Below, in pieces: positions 27,894 through 39,101 of a stretch of DNA of 64,000 nucleotides. This DNA comes from Polyangiaceae bacterium. Lineage in GTDB: Bacteria > Myxococcota_A > Polyangia > Polyangiales > Polyangiaceae. Within the stretch, counting starts at the first letter, position 1, and each line of letters starts with the position of its first letter. Under the pieces are notes generated by a model. The model was not told where the DNA came from, did no database searches, and worked only from the letters and a program-made list of their open reading frames with translations. A program made the position numbers and the translations under genes. The stretch covers positions 1 through 64,000 of the forward strand of contig JABSRN010000002.1 in assembly GCA_013214025.1 (NCBI GenBank). The letters are read 5' to 3'.

Positions 27894-29081
27894 CTACAGA
27901 GTCGTTAACTTTTCCAACTCTGCCATTACTCGCGCCTCGTAGCTCAGTTCCCGGAATTGGCTCTGGCGACTAGCGAAGTCTTCGGCGGAGCTTCGAAAGC
28001 TCGGCTCTTCAAGCAAACGTCGAGCGGCATCGCCCGTGCCGGCACCGCTCTTGGCGGTCACGACCAGTCCGGCGCCTATGTCGTCGATTTTGCCCGCCAT
28101 GATGCGTTGTTCGAGAGAGATGGGCGCGCTGAGCACGGGTATGCCGTGCAGCAAGAAATGCGACACGGTACCCATGTTGCCGTTCGCCACTGCGAGACGG
28201 CACGTTTTGACCACCTCGCGCAACTCCACGGCCCGGGGCGCAAAGCTCAAGTTCTCCGCCCCGAGTCGCCGTTTGATTTCGTCCGGGACGCCGTCCCCCA
28301 CTATCAGAGTGGGGTGCCCCAGCTGGGAGAGCTGATAGACGATCGCGGCAATGCCCTGGGTTGGTTTGAGATAGGCGAAAACCCTAGGCCCCTCGCCGTC
28401 GGGCCAGTTGGGTGGATCTCCGGGCGGCGGAGCCGGCGACCCCATGTACAAGGCGTTCTCTCGTACGCCATAATGGTCCAGTTCCGGGAGCGTTTTGAGT
28501 AGGGGCAACGGCCCGTCGTTGTAGAGATCGGTCAGTGCGTCGAGGCGGCGTTGCCCCCGCTCGGTGAGTACCGTGTTGACTGATTCGAGCGTGCCGGCCT
28601 CTGACGTGGATGTGCCCGGTGGCAGCTGACCTACCAAGATGTCAAACACCGGCGCGGGATGTATACGCGGCGGGGTCACGAAGCCGTTGCCAAGAGCGGC
28701 TGTGGGAATACTCATGCCGCGAAGGGCGAGTAACAGCGTGGGCGCGTATTCTGTCAGGACCAAGCCAGGATCCACGGCATGAACGATGCTGTCCCACGCG
28801 TGACTGCGAGCCAACAATCCGGGAGTGTCGCCGAAGCCGCCGTTGTGCAAGACGTGGGCGACGGTGGCCGTGATCGTTAGCACGGGATCTGGCGCGCCCA
28901 TGGCGATGGGGGCTTGCCACACTGTAAAACCGAGACCGTCGAAGGCACGCTCGGCTCGACCGACGTCGCGTGCGGCTACGTGTACCTCGTGTCCCCGCTT
29001 CTTTAATAGAGTGAGCAGTTCCCGCTGGGGCGACAAATGACCCATGCCCGCTCCAAACTCCCAGGCAAAGAGGATCCGCAT
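27894..29081 (-). CDS. GT-B glycosyltransferase (UGT/GT1-like)
   Basis: 395 residues. The N-terminus is RILFAWEFGAGMGHLSPQREL, a first Rossmann strand with the GxGH loop of GT1/MurG-like enzymes. The C-terminal half has KTCRLAVANGNMGTVSHFLLHGIPVLSAPISLEQ, the nucleotide-sugar binding motif in which Gly-Thr and the later acidic/Gln residues hold the donor. Likely a soluble or membrane-associated transferase of a UDP-sugar to a lipid or secondary metabolite. A second enzyme with the same plan lies at 41074-42300. It stands alone between a terminator and an IS element. Confidence 0.82.
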   Translation of the reverse strand: MRILFAWEFGAGMGHLSPQRELLTLLKKRGHEVHVAARDVGRAERAFDGLGFTVWQAPIAMGAPDPVLTITATVAHVLHNGGFGDTPGLLARSHAWDSIVHAVDPGLVLTEYAPTLLLALRGMSIPTAALGNGFVTPPRIHPAPVFDILVGQLPPGTSTSEAGTLESVNTVLTERGQRRLDALTDLYNDGPLPLLKTLPELDHYGVRENALYMGSPAPPPGDPPNWPDGEGPRVFAYLKPTQGIAAIVYQLSQLGHPTLIVGDGVPDEIKRRLGAENLSFAPRAVELREVVKTCRLAVANGNMGTVSHFLLHGIPVLSAPISLEQRIMAGKIDDIGAGLVVTAKSGAGTGDAARRLLEEPSFRSSAEDFASRQSQFRELSYEARVMAELEKLTTL

Positions 29082-29200
29082 GGCCGCAGGGTGCCCAGAC
29101 CGGCGGAATGATGCAAGTCGCGTTTAGTACTGCGGACGGATTTGGGTTTTACGCGGCGTCAGCGACGCTCGGGGGGCCTGCATCCAATATGGGCAGGAAG

Positions 29201-29220
29201 TGGTCCCGTCATAGCGGACA
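29201..29220 (+). repeat. Left terminal inverted repeat of the IS3 element
   Basis: 20 bases starting TGGTCCCG and ending TAGCGGACA; pairs with 30471-30490 at 16 of 20 positions. Confidence 0.85.
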
Positions 29221-29258
29221 CCCTGGGAGGGGGTTACTCTCCCGCGTGGAGTCCAAAA

Positions 29259-30455
<1,197 letters not shown>

Positions 30456-30470
30456 TCCAGACATGATGAC

Positions 30471-30490
30471 TGTCCGCTAAAGCGGGATCA
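30471..30490 (-). repeat. Right terminal inverted repeat of the IS3 element
   Basis: 20 bases ending in ...GGGATCA; the reverse complement matches 29201-29220 at 16 of 20 positions. Confidence 0.85.
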
Positions 30491-30603
30491 CTCCAGTCCG
30501 ATGCCGGGAATTGTCGCTGTCGGCCGGTGGGGCAATCAGACCGGGCGCATTTCGGGCGTCACCGACGCGCTCTGGGCAGCTTAGTATCGTCGCCTTCGGT
30601 CTG

Positions 30604-31935
30604 TTACGGAGCCGTCGGCCCTTCGCAGACGGCTCGATAATCGTCATTGCAGCAGACGTCGATCCAGTCGCCGTCCGTCTCTAGCATCATGCAGTCTTGA
30701 CCGCACAGGGTTGCGTTGTTTGGTTGATCGTCACGCCAGCTGGTGAACTGATCGTTTTGCTCTTCGCCGTTGGAATAGCCTTGCCAGAACATGGTGCCGT
30801 CGGGGTGAATCCAGTTGCCTTCGCTGCTGTCAGTGGAGTTGTCGGTGCCGCCGACGTAGGTCTCGTCCGTGATAAGTGTCAGCAAGAAGTCTTGTTCGCG
30901 CTGGCTGTCGATTTGGACCATTTCCCAATTGAGTCCGACGCCCTGGCAGGTAGTGCGCGCTTCGCCCCCGCTGTCTTGTTGGCTGGCGGTATAGAGGTAA
31001 CAGCTGCTGTCGCTTCCGATCTGGCCGGCCGTGCAGAGCGCGCAGGTCCCGGTGTTCCGTACGCAGGCAGAATCAGAGGCGCAGTTGCCCCAGCCGACGC
31101 AGCTGCCCTCGAAACAGGCGTCGTCGGTGCAAGCGACACCGTCGTCGCAAGGCACGGTGTTGTTCGTGCCGCCACAGCTGCCTTCGAAACAGGCATCATT
31201 ATCGGTGCAGATATTCTCGTCGTCGCAAGGCACGGTGTTGTCGGTACCGACGCAACTGCCGCCAGCACACACGTCATCGGTGCACTCATTGCCATCGTCG
31301 CAAGGTTCGGTGTTGTTGGTGCCGACGCAGCTTCCATCAGAACACACGTCGTCGGTGCACTCGTTGCCATCGTCGCAGGGCTGGGTGTTGTTGTTATTGT
31401 AGCAGACGCCGTCACTACAGCTGTCTGCTGTGCAGCGGTTGTTGTCGTCGCATTCGTCGTCGAGAGTGCAGTTAAAACACTGGCCGGTGGTGAGGCTGCA
31501 GGCTTGTCCGCCAGTACACGTGTTGGTGCCGACACAAGCACCAAAAATGCATTCATCCGTATCCGTGCAAGCCAGACCGTCGTCGCAGTTACCGATGATC
31601 TCTTCGGCGACACAGCTGCCGTTCTCACAGGTGCTAATAGTGCAAGAATTGCCGTCGTCGCAGGCGGCGTCTCCTTCGCAGCTCGGAGCGGCCGAGCCGT
31701 CAGTAGCGTCGAGGCTACTATCGCTAGAATCGGTATCCGTGCCGGTGTCCGTGGTGACCACTTCGCCCCGAGAGCTGTCCTGCCCGCTACTCCCGTCCCC
31801 GGAGCCACTGTCGACCCCGGTGTCTGACTCGGTTGTGCCGGCGGAGGTACGCAACGCCAGATTCAAGTCCTCGACAGTGCAGCTAGCTGCCAAGGTGAAT
31901 GTCAGGAGACCTATAGAACGTAGTCGAAGAGTCAT
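30604..31935 (-). CDS. Lipoprotein with Cys/Asp-rich repeats and C-type lectin domain
   Basis: The ATG at 31935-31933 opens a lipoprotein signal (LTFTLAASC), so I start there rather than at 32016. The 443-residue product has a Ser/Thr/Asp-rich linker. About nine repeats of CDDGNECTDDVC type follow, Asp-rich and probably calcium-binding. The C-terminus is a C-type lectin-like domain from about residue 310: SSCYLYTAS, EARTTCQGVGLNWEMVQIDS, WIHPDGTMFWQG, FTSWRDDQPNN, CMMLETDGDWIDVCC. WIHPDG, QPNN and the closing WID are in the canonical order. It probably binds glycans at the cell surface. It follows the PEGA gene by one base, forming an operon. Confidence 0.85.
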   Translation of the reverse strand: MTLRLRSIGLLTFTLAASCTVEDLNLALRTSAGTTESDTGVDSGSGDGSSGQDSSRGEVVTTDTGTDTDSSDSSLDATDGSAAPSCEGDAACDDGNSCTISTCENGSCVAEEIIGNCDDGLACTDTDECIFGACVGTNTCTGGQACSLTTGQCFNCTLDDECDDNNRCTADSCSDGVCYNNNNTQPCDDGNECTDDVCSDGSCVGTNNTEPCDDGNECTDDVCAGGSCVGTDNTVPCDDENICTDNDACFEGSCGGTNNTVPCDDGVACTDDACFEGSCVGWGNCASDSACVRNTGTCALCTAGQIGSDSSCYLYTASQQDSGGEARTTCQGVGLNWEMVQIDSQREQDFLLTLITDETYVGGTDNSTDSSEGNWIHPDGTMFWQGYSNGEEQNDQFTSWRDDQPNNATLCGQDCMMLETDGDWIDVCCNDDYRAVCEGPTAP

Positions 31936-31936
31936 T

Positions 31937-32926
31937 TCACCACCGGTGCACCAGGCTGGTTGATGCCCCGAGGGGGCTCGCTGACGTATGAAGGGCCGTG
32001 TTGGACGATTCGCCACTCGTGAGGAACAAATACGTGCCGACGCCGAGACCGAGAGCTCCCACGGCCCAGCCGATGTTGCTCATCAACGCCAGGGACTGGG
32101 CCGACTCATGAGCGTCGAGGCCCTGCTGACTACACAGTCCCGCTTCGTAGTCGCATTCGTCGTCGCGCACTGATTCCTGGCCGCCTACCAGCAGACCGGT
32201 GGTGGCGCCGACGAGAAGACCGGCCACGCCGATTCCACCGGCGACATACGCCATCGTCCGGGCATTGCTGCTATCAACGGACACTCCGGAATCGGATTCT
32301 TGGGGGGCCGCGCTCGGAGGGGGCGTCGGGCCCGATGGGGTGGTCAGCGCTGGGGCGAAGGTACTGGCTGTCGTTGGCAGCAAGCTGATTTCCAGGGTAA
32401 TATCGGCACCTCGCGGCAGCTCGACGGTCTCCAAGTAGGTTTCGTAGCCGGTGTGGCTCACCTCGACTTTGGCGAGTCCGGCATTGAGCAGCACGGGTTC
32501 AGGGAGCGGTGTTTGCCCGAGCTCGTGCCCCCGGATTTTGACGTGCGCGCCGGACGTATTGGTGATGATGGTGACCGCGGTCACCCGGGCCCGGGCATCA
32601 GCGATCAGAGCTTCGAGCCCTGGAACTTTGGCGAGCAACAAAGGGGGAGCTTGACTCTGGAACTCCATGTAGTGAGCCAGGGACTCAGGGAAGCGCCCCA
32701 GGGCTTCCAACGACCGGGCTTGGTTGTACAGGAGGCTGGGAGTCGGATTGCATTCGTAAGCATTTTCGTAGGCGACCAGGGCGTCGCCGTAGCGCAGGCC
32801 CTCCATGGCATCGTCGCCGTGCTGCTTGAGCTCTTGGCAGTGAGATTGGGCGTTCGCGGTTCCAGCCCCCCCCGTGATAAGCACCGCGGCGGCTAGTCCG
32901 CGCCGAAGTCTGGATGCCAATTTCAT
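31937..32926 (-). CDS. Exported TPR-PEGA protein with C-terminal membrane anchor
   Basis: The ATG at 32926-32924 (MKLASRLRRGLAAAV) opens a signal sequence ending TANAQ. The 329-residue product has a TPR-like pair (DALVAYENAYECNPTPSLLYNQARSLEALGRFPESLAHY), a PEGA domain (NTSGAHVKIRGHELGQTPLPEPVLL, AKVEVSHTGYETY), a Pro/Ser-rich linker and two hydrophobic helices near the end (YVAGGIGVAGLLVGATTGLLVG, ALMSNIGWAVGALGLGVGTYLFL). The last residues are WRHV-like basic. It probably spans the envelope as a scaffold. The stop lies one base before the lectin start, so the two are one transcription unit. Confidence 0.8.
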   Translation of the reverse strand: MKLASRLRRGLAAAVLITGGAGTANAQSHCQELKQHGDDAMEGLRYGDALVAYENAYECNPTPSLLYNQARSLEALGRFPESLAHYMEFQSQAPPLLLAKVPGLEALIADARARVTAVTIITNTSGAHVKIRGHELGQTPLPEPVLLNAGLAKVEVSHTGYETYLETVELPRGADITLEISLLPTTASTFAPALTTPSGPTPPPSAAPQESDSGVSVDSSNARTMAYVAGGIGVAGLLVGATTGLLVGGQESVRDDECDYEAGLCSQQGLDAHESAQSLALMSNIGWAVGALGLGVGTYLFLTSGESSNTALHTSASPLGASTSLVHRW

Positions 32927-33746
32927 AGGCCGAATATAGCGGAGTCTGGCTGGGCGCAGCAGCATTTCGCCCCATCTCGGGGCGGTCAGGAGCCCGAGAG
33001 TGGAGATATTGATACTTTTTACGGATTCAGTAACGAGCCTGGGCAAGGCGACACCGCTGGCCGGGCATGTGGGGGCTGCTGGAAGCCACGCTCGGGTTTG
33101 CGAAGAGATCCTGCCATCCCCATATTTTTGGTCTGTCCCAGCCAGGAGCTCCCATGACTGCCACCGTTTGCGAGTCCGCTAGGATCCCCACAATCCACCG
33201 GTCGGGATGGAAAGACCAACAGCTTCAATCGCGACTTGCGTCTCCATCTTGACCTGGAAGAGGAGTGCGTGATCCCGCTTCTCTTGGAACTCACAGGCGA
33301 GGAGTTTTTCTAGTTGACCCACCGATCGATTTCGCAACTCCTCAACACTCCGGCGAGCTGCAACTGTTCGTGAAGTTCCTCCGAATTCGAGGCGCATCGC
33401 CTCCTACATTGGCCCCCTCTGAATCGGAGTTGGTGACTCGTGTGATTGCCCGAATCCCGCCACGTTCCCATGGAGTGATTGAGTCCATGCCGCGCATGTT
33501 AAAAGTGTATTGCCGCAGGTATGGGATACTGAAAATCTTGGAGTGAGCGAAGTCGGCATCGCCAAGGCATCGCCACGCAAGCCATGCCGCTTGATGGCAT
33601 GGCTACCGCCGTTGACTGATCCACGAGCGACGCCGCCTCAATGGGCTCTTGTGTGATGCGGGGGTGTGGGTGACAGTGAGAGTGAATACATTTTTTCTCG
33701 AAGCGTCCAAATTGGATACCGCTTAATTAAAGAGGAGCCTCCCATA
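32927..33746. other. Intergenic region, no recognised gene
   Basis: About 820 bases between the divergent PEGA and outer-membrane protein genes. Short frames on both strands (for example 33265-33546 plus, 33179-33397 minus) have no signal, domain or good ribosome site. A hairpin lies at 33580-33604. The last 80 bases are AT-rich and must contain the promoter of the gene at 33747. Confidence 0.4.
33580..33604. repeat. Hairpin with 9-bp arms
   Basis: AGCCATGCC (33580-33588) and GGCATGGCT (33596-33604) around 7 bases, about 140 bases upstream of the outer-membrane protein gene. It could be a terminator of an unseen transcript or an RNA structure; no T run. Confidence 0.4.
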
Positions 33747-34442
33747 ATGAATCGACTTGTCTCATCAGTTGCCGTGTGCAGCTCCGCTATTTGCCTTTTG
33801 ACTTCCAGTCTGAGCTTCGCTCAGGACGAGGCTCCCTTCGATGACGGGGCCGAAGCGGATGGAGAACCCGTCACGGCTGAAGGTGCCCCCGTGGAGCCGC
33901 CACCACCGGTGGCCGAGGCCAGAGGCGCCGAAGTGCCCGCTAGGTTGGGACCTCACTCTGTGAATGTGAACCCCCTGGGGCTGATGTTTGGCTCCTACAG
34001 CGTGAACTATATGCACTTGTTCGATGGCACCCACGGAGTCGTGGGCGAAGGGACTTACAGTTCGGCCTCAGACGAATTTACTGAGACGTCATTTGTCGGT
34101 GGTGGTTTGGGCTACCGTTGGCATTGGTCCAGCAGGCAAAACTCTTGGTTTCTCGGCGTTATGGGCGGTTACTCGGTGGGTGCCGCCAAAACCGAAACCG
34201 ATGGCGAGGATTTCAAATTGGACATCACCACCACGTCGATGATCCCGAACATAGGCAAGCGCTGGGCCTGGGATTCCGGACTGAACCTCACCATTCGTGC
34301 CGGAGTGGGCTGGGCGAAACATGTCGTGTCCACGAACCTCAACACCCCCGAGGCGGACGCAGCGGTGGATACCGTCAATGACTTTTTGGAGATGTTCCCT
34401 GTAGCCTTCGACGGCGAGGCTTCCCTCGGTTGGATTTTCTAG
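33747..34442 (+). CDS. Small outer-membrane beta-barrel-type protein
   Basis: The ATG at 33747 follows AGAGGAG by 10 bases and opens a signal peptide ending LSFAQ. An acidic/Pro-rich linker (about residues 30-60) is followed by alternating hydrophobic strands and turns (VNVNPLGLMFGSYSVNYMHL, GGGLGYRWHW, FLGVMGGYSVGAA, SMIPNIGKRWAW, LTIRAGVGWAKHV). The protein ends in GWIF, with a terminal aromatic residue typical of outer-membrane barrels. 231 residues would make a small 8-strand barrel. Function unknown. It is convergent with, and overlaps by 4 bases, the zinc peptidase gene. Confidence 0.72.
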   Translation: MNRLVSSVAVCSSAICLLTSSLSFAQDEAPFDDGAEADGEPVTAEGAPVEPPPPVAEARGAEVPARLGPHSVNVNPLGLMFGSYSVNYMHLFDGTHGVVGEGTYSSASDEFTETSFVGGGLGYRWHWSSRQNSWFLGVMGGYSVGAAKTETDGEDFKLDITTTSMIPNIGKRWAWDSGLNLTIRAGVGWAKHVVSTNLNTPEADAAVDTVNDFLEMFPVAFDGEASLGWIF

Positions 34443-35807
34443 CGGAATCGAATCCTAGCTGAGCGGACATTGAGGGGCGCTGCGGGTCTGATCCGTAGTG
34501 CCCCTGTGTCGTTAACATCGTCATGTGCAGCTTCGGGCAGATCGCTGGCAGTGCCGCAGTTCCCCACCGCTAGCCAAGCATCGAGGATGGCGGGATCCGT
34601 CGCGCCGAGCACGAGCAGCTCGATGTCGCTAAGGACGATTCTAAGCTCCGGAGACCGCTGTTCAAACGCGGTCGCCAGTCTTTCGAGGGCAACAGTGTCG
34701 CTCATTCGAATTCGCCAGCTCACGGCAGCAGCGTTGGGACCGTCATCGGACGTGAACACTACGACGCTGTCGTTGCGCCAGTCGTCGGCGCCGTGCCATG
34801 GGCTGTCAGCGATGGTATCCAGGCCGATCGCCAACAGAGCGGTCATGCCGAGGGTGTCGTGGTCGACCGCGCTGTATCCCACGGGCGGCGCGGTGGGGTG
34901 GCAGTCCAACGGCTGAACGTTGGTGTCGCCAGGTTGGCCTTCGCCGCGATACCAATCCAGCAGAGACGTTTTGGGTTGGTCATACTGCCGGGCAATGCCG
35001 CTCGGCCCGTCGCTCAACCAAAGCGGAGCCAATCGCGCCAGACCCATCGCGTAGGGCTGCGCCGATACGGCAGTGATGAAGGGCTCATCGGCATCGGCGA
35101 TCACGGAAAAGGAATTCTCGAATGCACCGTCAGTCATCCCGTCCCAGTTGATGTACTGATTCGGCTGCAATGTGGTCTCTAACACCGCAGCGGAGATCAG
35201 AATGGCTTCGCCTTCGGTGAGCGTACTCAGTGCGACGTCGCTGTCGGTGGTTCCGCCCCACTGGTCTCCGAATTCTCTGAGCTGACTGTCTTCATCTTGA
35301 AGTGCGTGGACAAATTCGTGGGCGAGCACCATGGTGTTGTCCTGATGATCTGACATTCGGCCTCGGTCAATCACCCTGATGTTCTTGTCCACCGTGTGGT
35401 AGTAGGCCAGTACGCTACTCGCGCTATCATTCACGACGGTCTCTCCGAGGCTCTGGCCCTCCGAAAGCAGCCCGAGGAGTTCGAAGGCGGGACTCCACGT
35501 GGCGATTGTGTTGTCGCCCTCGGCATCGGCCGTGACCAGCGCAGCGAGTTCGGTCTCAAACCCTGCCACGTCAATGGTGCGTACGACCGGGCGGGTCGCA
35601 TCGGCTTGACCTCGCAGCTCGGCGGTGACGGCGAAAATTGCGTTCTGACACTTGGATTCCAGAATGTCGCCCCCCCCTACGATAGCGGGTACATCCCTGT
35701 GCCCGTCGTCTCCCGAGCAGGCGGGGGCAACGACGCTCAGAGCCAGAACGGCGGCGACTGGGGAGGCGTGTCGTTCTGACGGCGCCGTTTAAAAAGCTAC
35801 CGGTCAT
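34439..35807 (-). pseudogene. Exported zinc metallopeptidase (HExxH), probable frameshift at N-terminus
   Basis: The main frame (34439 to about 35750) encodes a lipoprotein (AAVLALSVVAPAC) and a gluzincin-like domain: VLAHEFVHALQDE supplies two His ligands and a Glu base, and LTEGEA about 35 residues on may supply the third ligand. The lipobox frame has no ATG, GTG or TTG before its upstream stop. The neighbouring frame does start at an ATG at 35807 (MTGSFLNGAVRTTRLPS). A one-base change near 35760 would join them; alternatively a rare CTG start is used. If only the GTG at 35569 is used, the product (376 residues) lacks export signals. The substrate is unknown. Confidence 0.6.
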
Positions 35808-35998
35808 ATTAAGACTCTACGGTGTGGTCGGCTGATCTGGCTGCAGGATCGAGTTAGCCAAACCCCCAGGTCGGGAGAATATTCGGGTCAGCCACCGCCG
35901 GACTGGATTTTGGGGCGTCCCAGTTTGTTTTGGCCGGCGTCAGAACAAGAAATACGGTCCGCGGGAGTGTGTTACTTATTCGCGCGCCTGAGCAAGCC

Positions 35999-36601
35999 AT
36001 GACGGATTCACTATGCAATATCGTTCGGGCCACGCCGGGCGATTCGGATCAGCTGCTGGACATTTTGGCGGAGGCCTTCTTCCCGGATCCGCTGATTGAA
36101 TTCATCGTTGGGGAGGGCAAGAGCCCGCGCTCCATGTTCGGTATGATCTTGCCCGCGTACCTGGAGCACGAGCATTGTTTTCTGAACGAGGATGGGTCTG
36201 GCGCGATGATGATTTTGCCGGCGGGCAAGCGCGAACGCCTGAGCCCAGCTCTGCTTCGCTTGCCGCAGTATATTCGTGACTTCGGTTGGCGGGGCTTGGC
36301 ACGGTCGGTTCAGGCAGCGTCCACCCTCAAGCCGAAACACCCAAGCCACCCACACTATTACCTAATGGCTGTGGGCACATTGGAGCGGTCTCGCGGCAAA
36401 GGTGTGGGTTCAGCCTTGCTACGGACCCTGACCGAGATTTGCGACGACGCCCGGATGCCGGCCTACCTCGAGAATTCGAAGCAAGAGAATATCGCTTTCT
36501 ACGAGGGGCACGGTTTTGAACTACGGGAACAAGTCCGATTGGGCAGTAACGGGCCGCCCGTGTGGTTGATGGATCGGCAGCCTCGGAATCCTCAGCACTG
36601 A
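35999..36601 (+). CDS. GNAT-family N-acetyltransferase
   Basis: The ATG at 35999 gives 200 residues (the frame is open upstream to 35930). The acetyl-CoA motif A is ERSRGKGVGSALLRTL, preceded by the strand YYLMAVGTLE. Motif B follows as AYLENSKQENIAFYEGHGFEL, the standard GNAT arrangement. The N-terminal part (DSDQLLDILAEAFFPDPLIEFI) resembles members acting on small amines or antibiotics. Single gene; substrate not readable. Confidence 0.85.
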   Translation: MTDSLCNIVRATPGDSDQLLDILAEAFFPDPLIEFIVGEGKSPRSMFGMILPAYLEHEHCFLNEDGSGAMMILPAGKRERLSPALLRLPQYIRDFGWRGLARSVQAASTLKPKHPSHPHYYLMAVGTLERSRGKGVGSALLRTLTEICDDARMPAYLENSKQENIAFYEGHGFELREQVRLGSNGPPVWLMDRQPRNPQH

Positions 36602-36736
36602 GTTTTTAGCGCTGGTTTTCCAGCACTGATCGAGAGCGTTGGCGTCCCAGGGCGATGCACCGCCTCCAGCTCGTTGCCAGCGCACCTCGCCCAGCGGAGT
36701 CAAGCTGACCAAGTAGCCTGTTTCGTCTTTGTCGGC

Positions 36737-37192
36737 TCAGGTTCGGGCTGCATGTCTGGGGGGATTTGGTAGCAGCATCACGTCGATGGGCCCTTTGCCA
36801 AAACCCCAAGGATTCAACATATGCACGCCACCTGTGAGGTACATGTTGCCCGCTGAGTCGACGGTGCCCGAAACCAGCTTGGCATGGGAGGTTTCCCCGG
36901 ACGGCGCATCGAAGGTCAGGGTGTCGCTCCACCCAGCGTCGGAGTCCAAGCGCACGACTCGTACATCCGATTCGCCCTCGAGGAACACCGTGATGTTGCC
37001 GCTGCCGTCCACGACTACGTCTCTGGGCATCCGGAGGTCATCGTTGCTGGCGTAGATGCCCGTCGCGTTGTTGTCGGCGTCTAGGCGCAGCATGTACCAG
37101 GTGCCCACTTCGTCTTCGTTGTCGCCGTCGACGTCAGGCGTCGTCATCAGTGACGTACCCACGGGAGCCTGCGCCGCACCGCCTCCGGTCAA
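36737..37192 (-). pseudogene. Fragment of an exported beta-propeller (SBBP-like) protein
   Basis: 151 codons contain propeller-type repeats: GTWYMLRLDADNNATGIYASNDDLRMPRDVVVDGSGNITV and DAPSGETSHAKLVSGTVDSAGNMYLTGG. Each ends in a D-x-(A/G)GN-hydrophobic turn. There is no signal peptide and no complete propeller; about 250 residues would be needed. Upstream sequence shows no continuation in frame, so this is probably a remnant of a larger gene, 5'-truncated. Confidence 0.45.
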
Positions 37193-37342
37193 CCCGGGCT
37201 ACGTGAATACCCATCTGGCGTCGCAGGGTACGGTGAGCGCGTCAGTCCAGGGGGGCCTAGCGGACACTATTCCGGATGCCCCGATAGCGTTCGCTGGCCA
37301 CGCCGACGTGCCTGTAATCAGCTATCTATTGCCGCAGATTTC

Positions 37343-37857
37343 TTGGACATGACGAGCCACGATAGCGATCCGGTTCGGCGTTGGGCCGGGCGCCTGGGCA
37401 TTCACCACCGGCATGAGGAGGGCAACATCGCTATCGGGTTCGGGGTCGCCCCCAACTTCATCGAATACATACCGGAGATGGTCGACGGGGTAGTGGAAGA
37501 TCGCGTTGACGGCATGACACCCGGGTTCAGCGGCTACGGCGTATCGGTAGATATGGAAATGCCGGGCACATACGCTGGCGTTACTTTGGTGGCGCCCCGG
37601 CGATACGCCCGGGCGTGTCCTGGAACCAAGCCGCCTTCACTACTCTCTGGACGCCGGCAGAATCGGCTGAGGCTCTCTATCCGCTGGAATCGTTCGCTAT
37701 CACCGCGTCCGGCAGTTTCGGCACTGGGATCGTATCCTTCGACGACCGCGAAGGACTCGACGGAAGCGAAGTTACCGGCGGCTTCGTCGGCTTTACCGCG
37801 ATGTATGGGGCCTGCGTCGGACTGCATTGGACAAGCGAAGCCTCCGATCTGAACTGA
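37343..37857 (+). pseudogene. Unrecognised protein remnant with one frameshift
   Basis: Two plus-strand frames join near 37600. The first has EEGNIAIGFGVAPNFIEYIPEMVDG and GFSGYGVSVDMEMPGTYAGVTLVAP. The second has GVSWNQAAFTTLWTPAESAEALYPL, GTGIVSFDDREGLDGSEV and GGFVGFTAMYGACVGLHW, with the stop at 37857. The composition is that of an exported beta-rich protein (many G, aromatic and V residues). I do not recognise the family. Upstream, 37200-37340 is open in a third frame and may be its earlier part. Confidence 0.35.
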
Positions 37858-37883
37858 GCGGTGTGGTCGCGTGAGTGCCGGCG

Positions 37884-39101
37884 CTAGAGCGTAGGCACCG
37901 CCAGCACATCCGTGTCGAGCAACTCGATGTGCGTCCCCCCGTGCAGCTTTGACTTGAAGGTGCCCGCCAAGGTGTCTCCTTTGACGAGGCGCAGCTGATC
38001 CTTGTCGGCAACAATACGCTATAGGAGAAATTTTTGAGCTTGCCCTCGCGCACCACACGCTTTGGATCTACCTGATCGAAATCCGTCAGTCGGGAGGCTG
38101 GGGCGGGAACGAAACCCAGAACCGTGAGGGCCTCGCTGAGGCGGCTTAGATTCGCCTCCGCCTGCGGGCGACGAGTGGGGCGGATGCCTCCCGCCTCTTG
38201 GGTGTCTCGCCATTTGACTACCGGATGCAGACTGAGCAACTTGTTGGTGGCGGCGTCAAAGAGGTGAAGCTCCGCGATCCAATTGGATGAGCCCCAACTC
38301 GTTTCTTCGCGCACTACCGCGACGGAGTTGAGACCGGCCGAATAGGCGACGCCGAAACCAACCAGCTGTTTTTTCTGAAGGCGGAAGATGGGCTGTTTCG
38401 ATGAGGCCTTGCCGGATGAATAGGGACGCTGAACGACCTTACGCAGCGTAGTCCAGCCGTCGTCTACAAGGAGTTTTTCGTAGGTGCCAACGCCGTCGAT
38501 CTTGAGCGACCGCTGTAGTGGGCTTCTGCTAATTCCAGCGCTCCGTGACGTGTTAGCGCAGCGGTGTGATTGCTGCGGGCGATGTGAGTTTTGGGATCTA
38601 GTTTTGCCGCTCGACCGAAACCGCGAGCAGCCTCCTTGAATTGTTTGTCGAAGTGCAGACGCAGGGCGCGGGTGTTTTCGACGCGCGACTGCAATTGCGC
38701 CTGGCTGTAGAATTGGTCGAAGTCCAGTGCGCAGGGGCCATTGTATTCCCCGTCGACTGTCACGCTGGCCGGCTTCTTGTTGATGGTAGTTTTCTTGAGG
38801 GTGGAGGCTGGCCCGCGAGGGAGGCATTGCCTGCGGGGGAGTGGACCCAGATCGCTTTGCGCTCCTGGACGAAGGTCGTCTCCGTAATGACGGGTAGCGT
38901 TGGTAGTTCGGGGCTGCTGAGCGCGGGCGGGGTAGAGAGCGTCGGCGTTGTAGACGTCGCGGCACTCGGGGGGGGAGGAGTGAGCGTTGCCGGCGCGCTG
39001 GTTACAGGCGCCGTCGTCGAAGCAGTGGATTGCGTTTTGTCCGGACAGCCCGCGAGTAATGAAGCGAACAAGCAAGCGCAGTAGACGTTCTGAAATTTCA
39101 C
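37884..39101 (-). pseudogene. Exported lipoprotein with TPR-like region, at least three frameshifts
   Basis: The GTG at 39101-39099 opens a lipoprotein signal (LFASLLAGC) with a Thr/Pro/Ala-rich linker ending near ERKAIWVHSPAG. The next frame carries VTVDGEYNGPCALDFDQFYSQAQLQ and KEAARGFGRAAKLDPKTHIARSNHTAAL, a TPR-like hairpin. A third frame gives LKIDGVGTYEKLLVDDGWTTLRKV, VAYSAGLNSVAVVREE and WIAELHLFDAATNKLL. A fourth frame ends DQLRLVKGDTLAGTFKSKL, TDVLAVPTL and the stop at 37884. Joined, these make one coherent protein of about 400 residues. Breaks lie near 38820, 38520 and 38030. Function unknown. Confidence 0.55.

Noticed and set aside
31100-31500. Regularly spaced similar units resembling a CRISPR array
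   Set aside because: The units are codons of CDDGN-type protein repeats inside an open lipoprotein gene; spacing and conservation follow amino-acid repeats, and no spacers of fixed length or cas genes are present.
30697-31827. 376-codon plus-strand frame
   Set aside because: Ala/Val-rich antisense of the Cys-rich lectin lipoprotein, made open by its repeats; no signal or domain.
33019-33546. Short frames between the PEGA and outer-membrane genes
   Set aside because: No signals, domains or ribosome sites; composition does not stand out.
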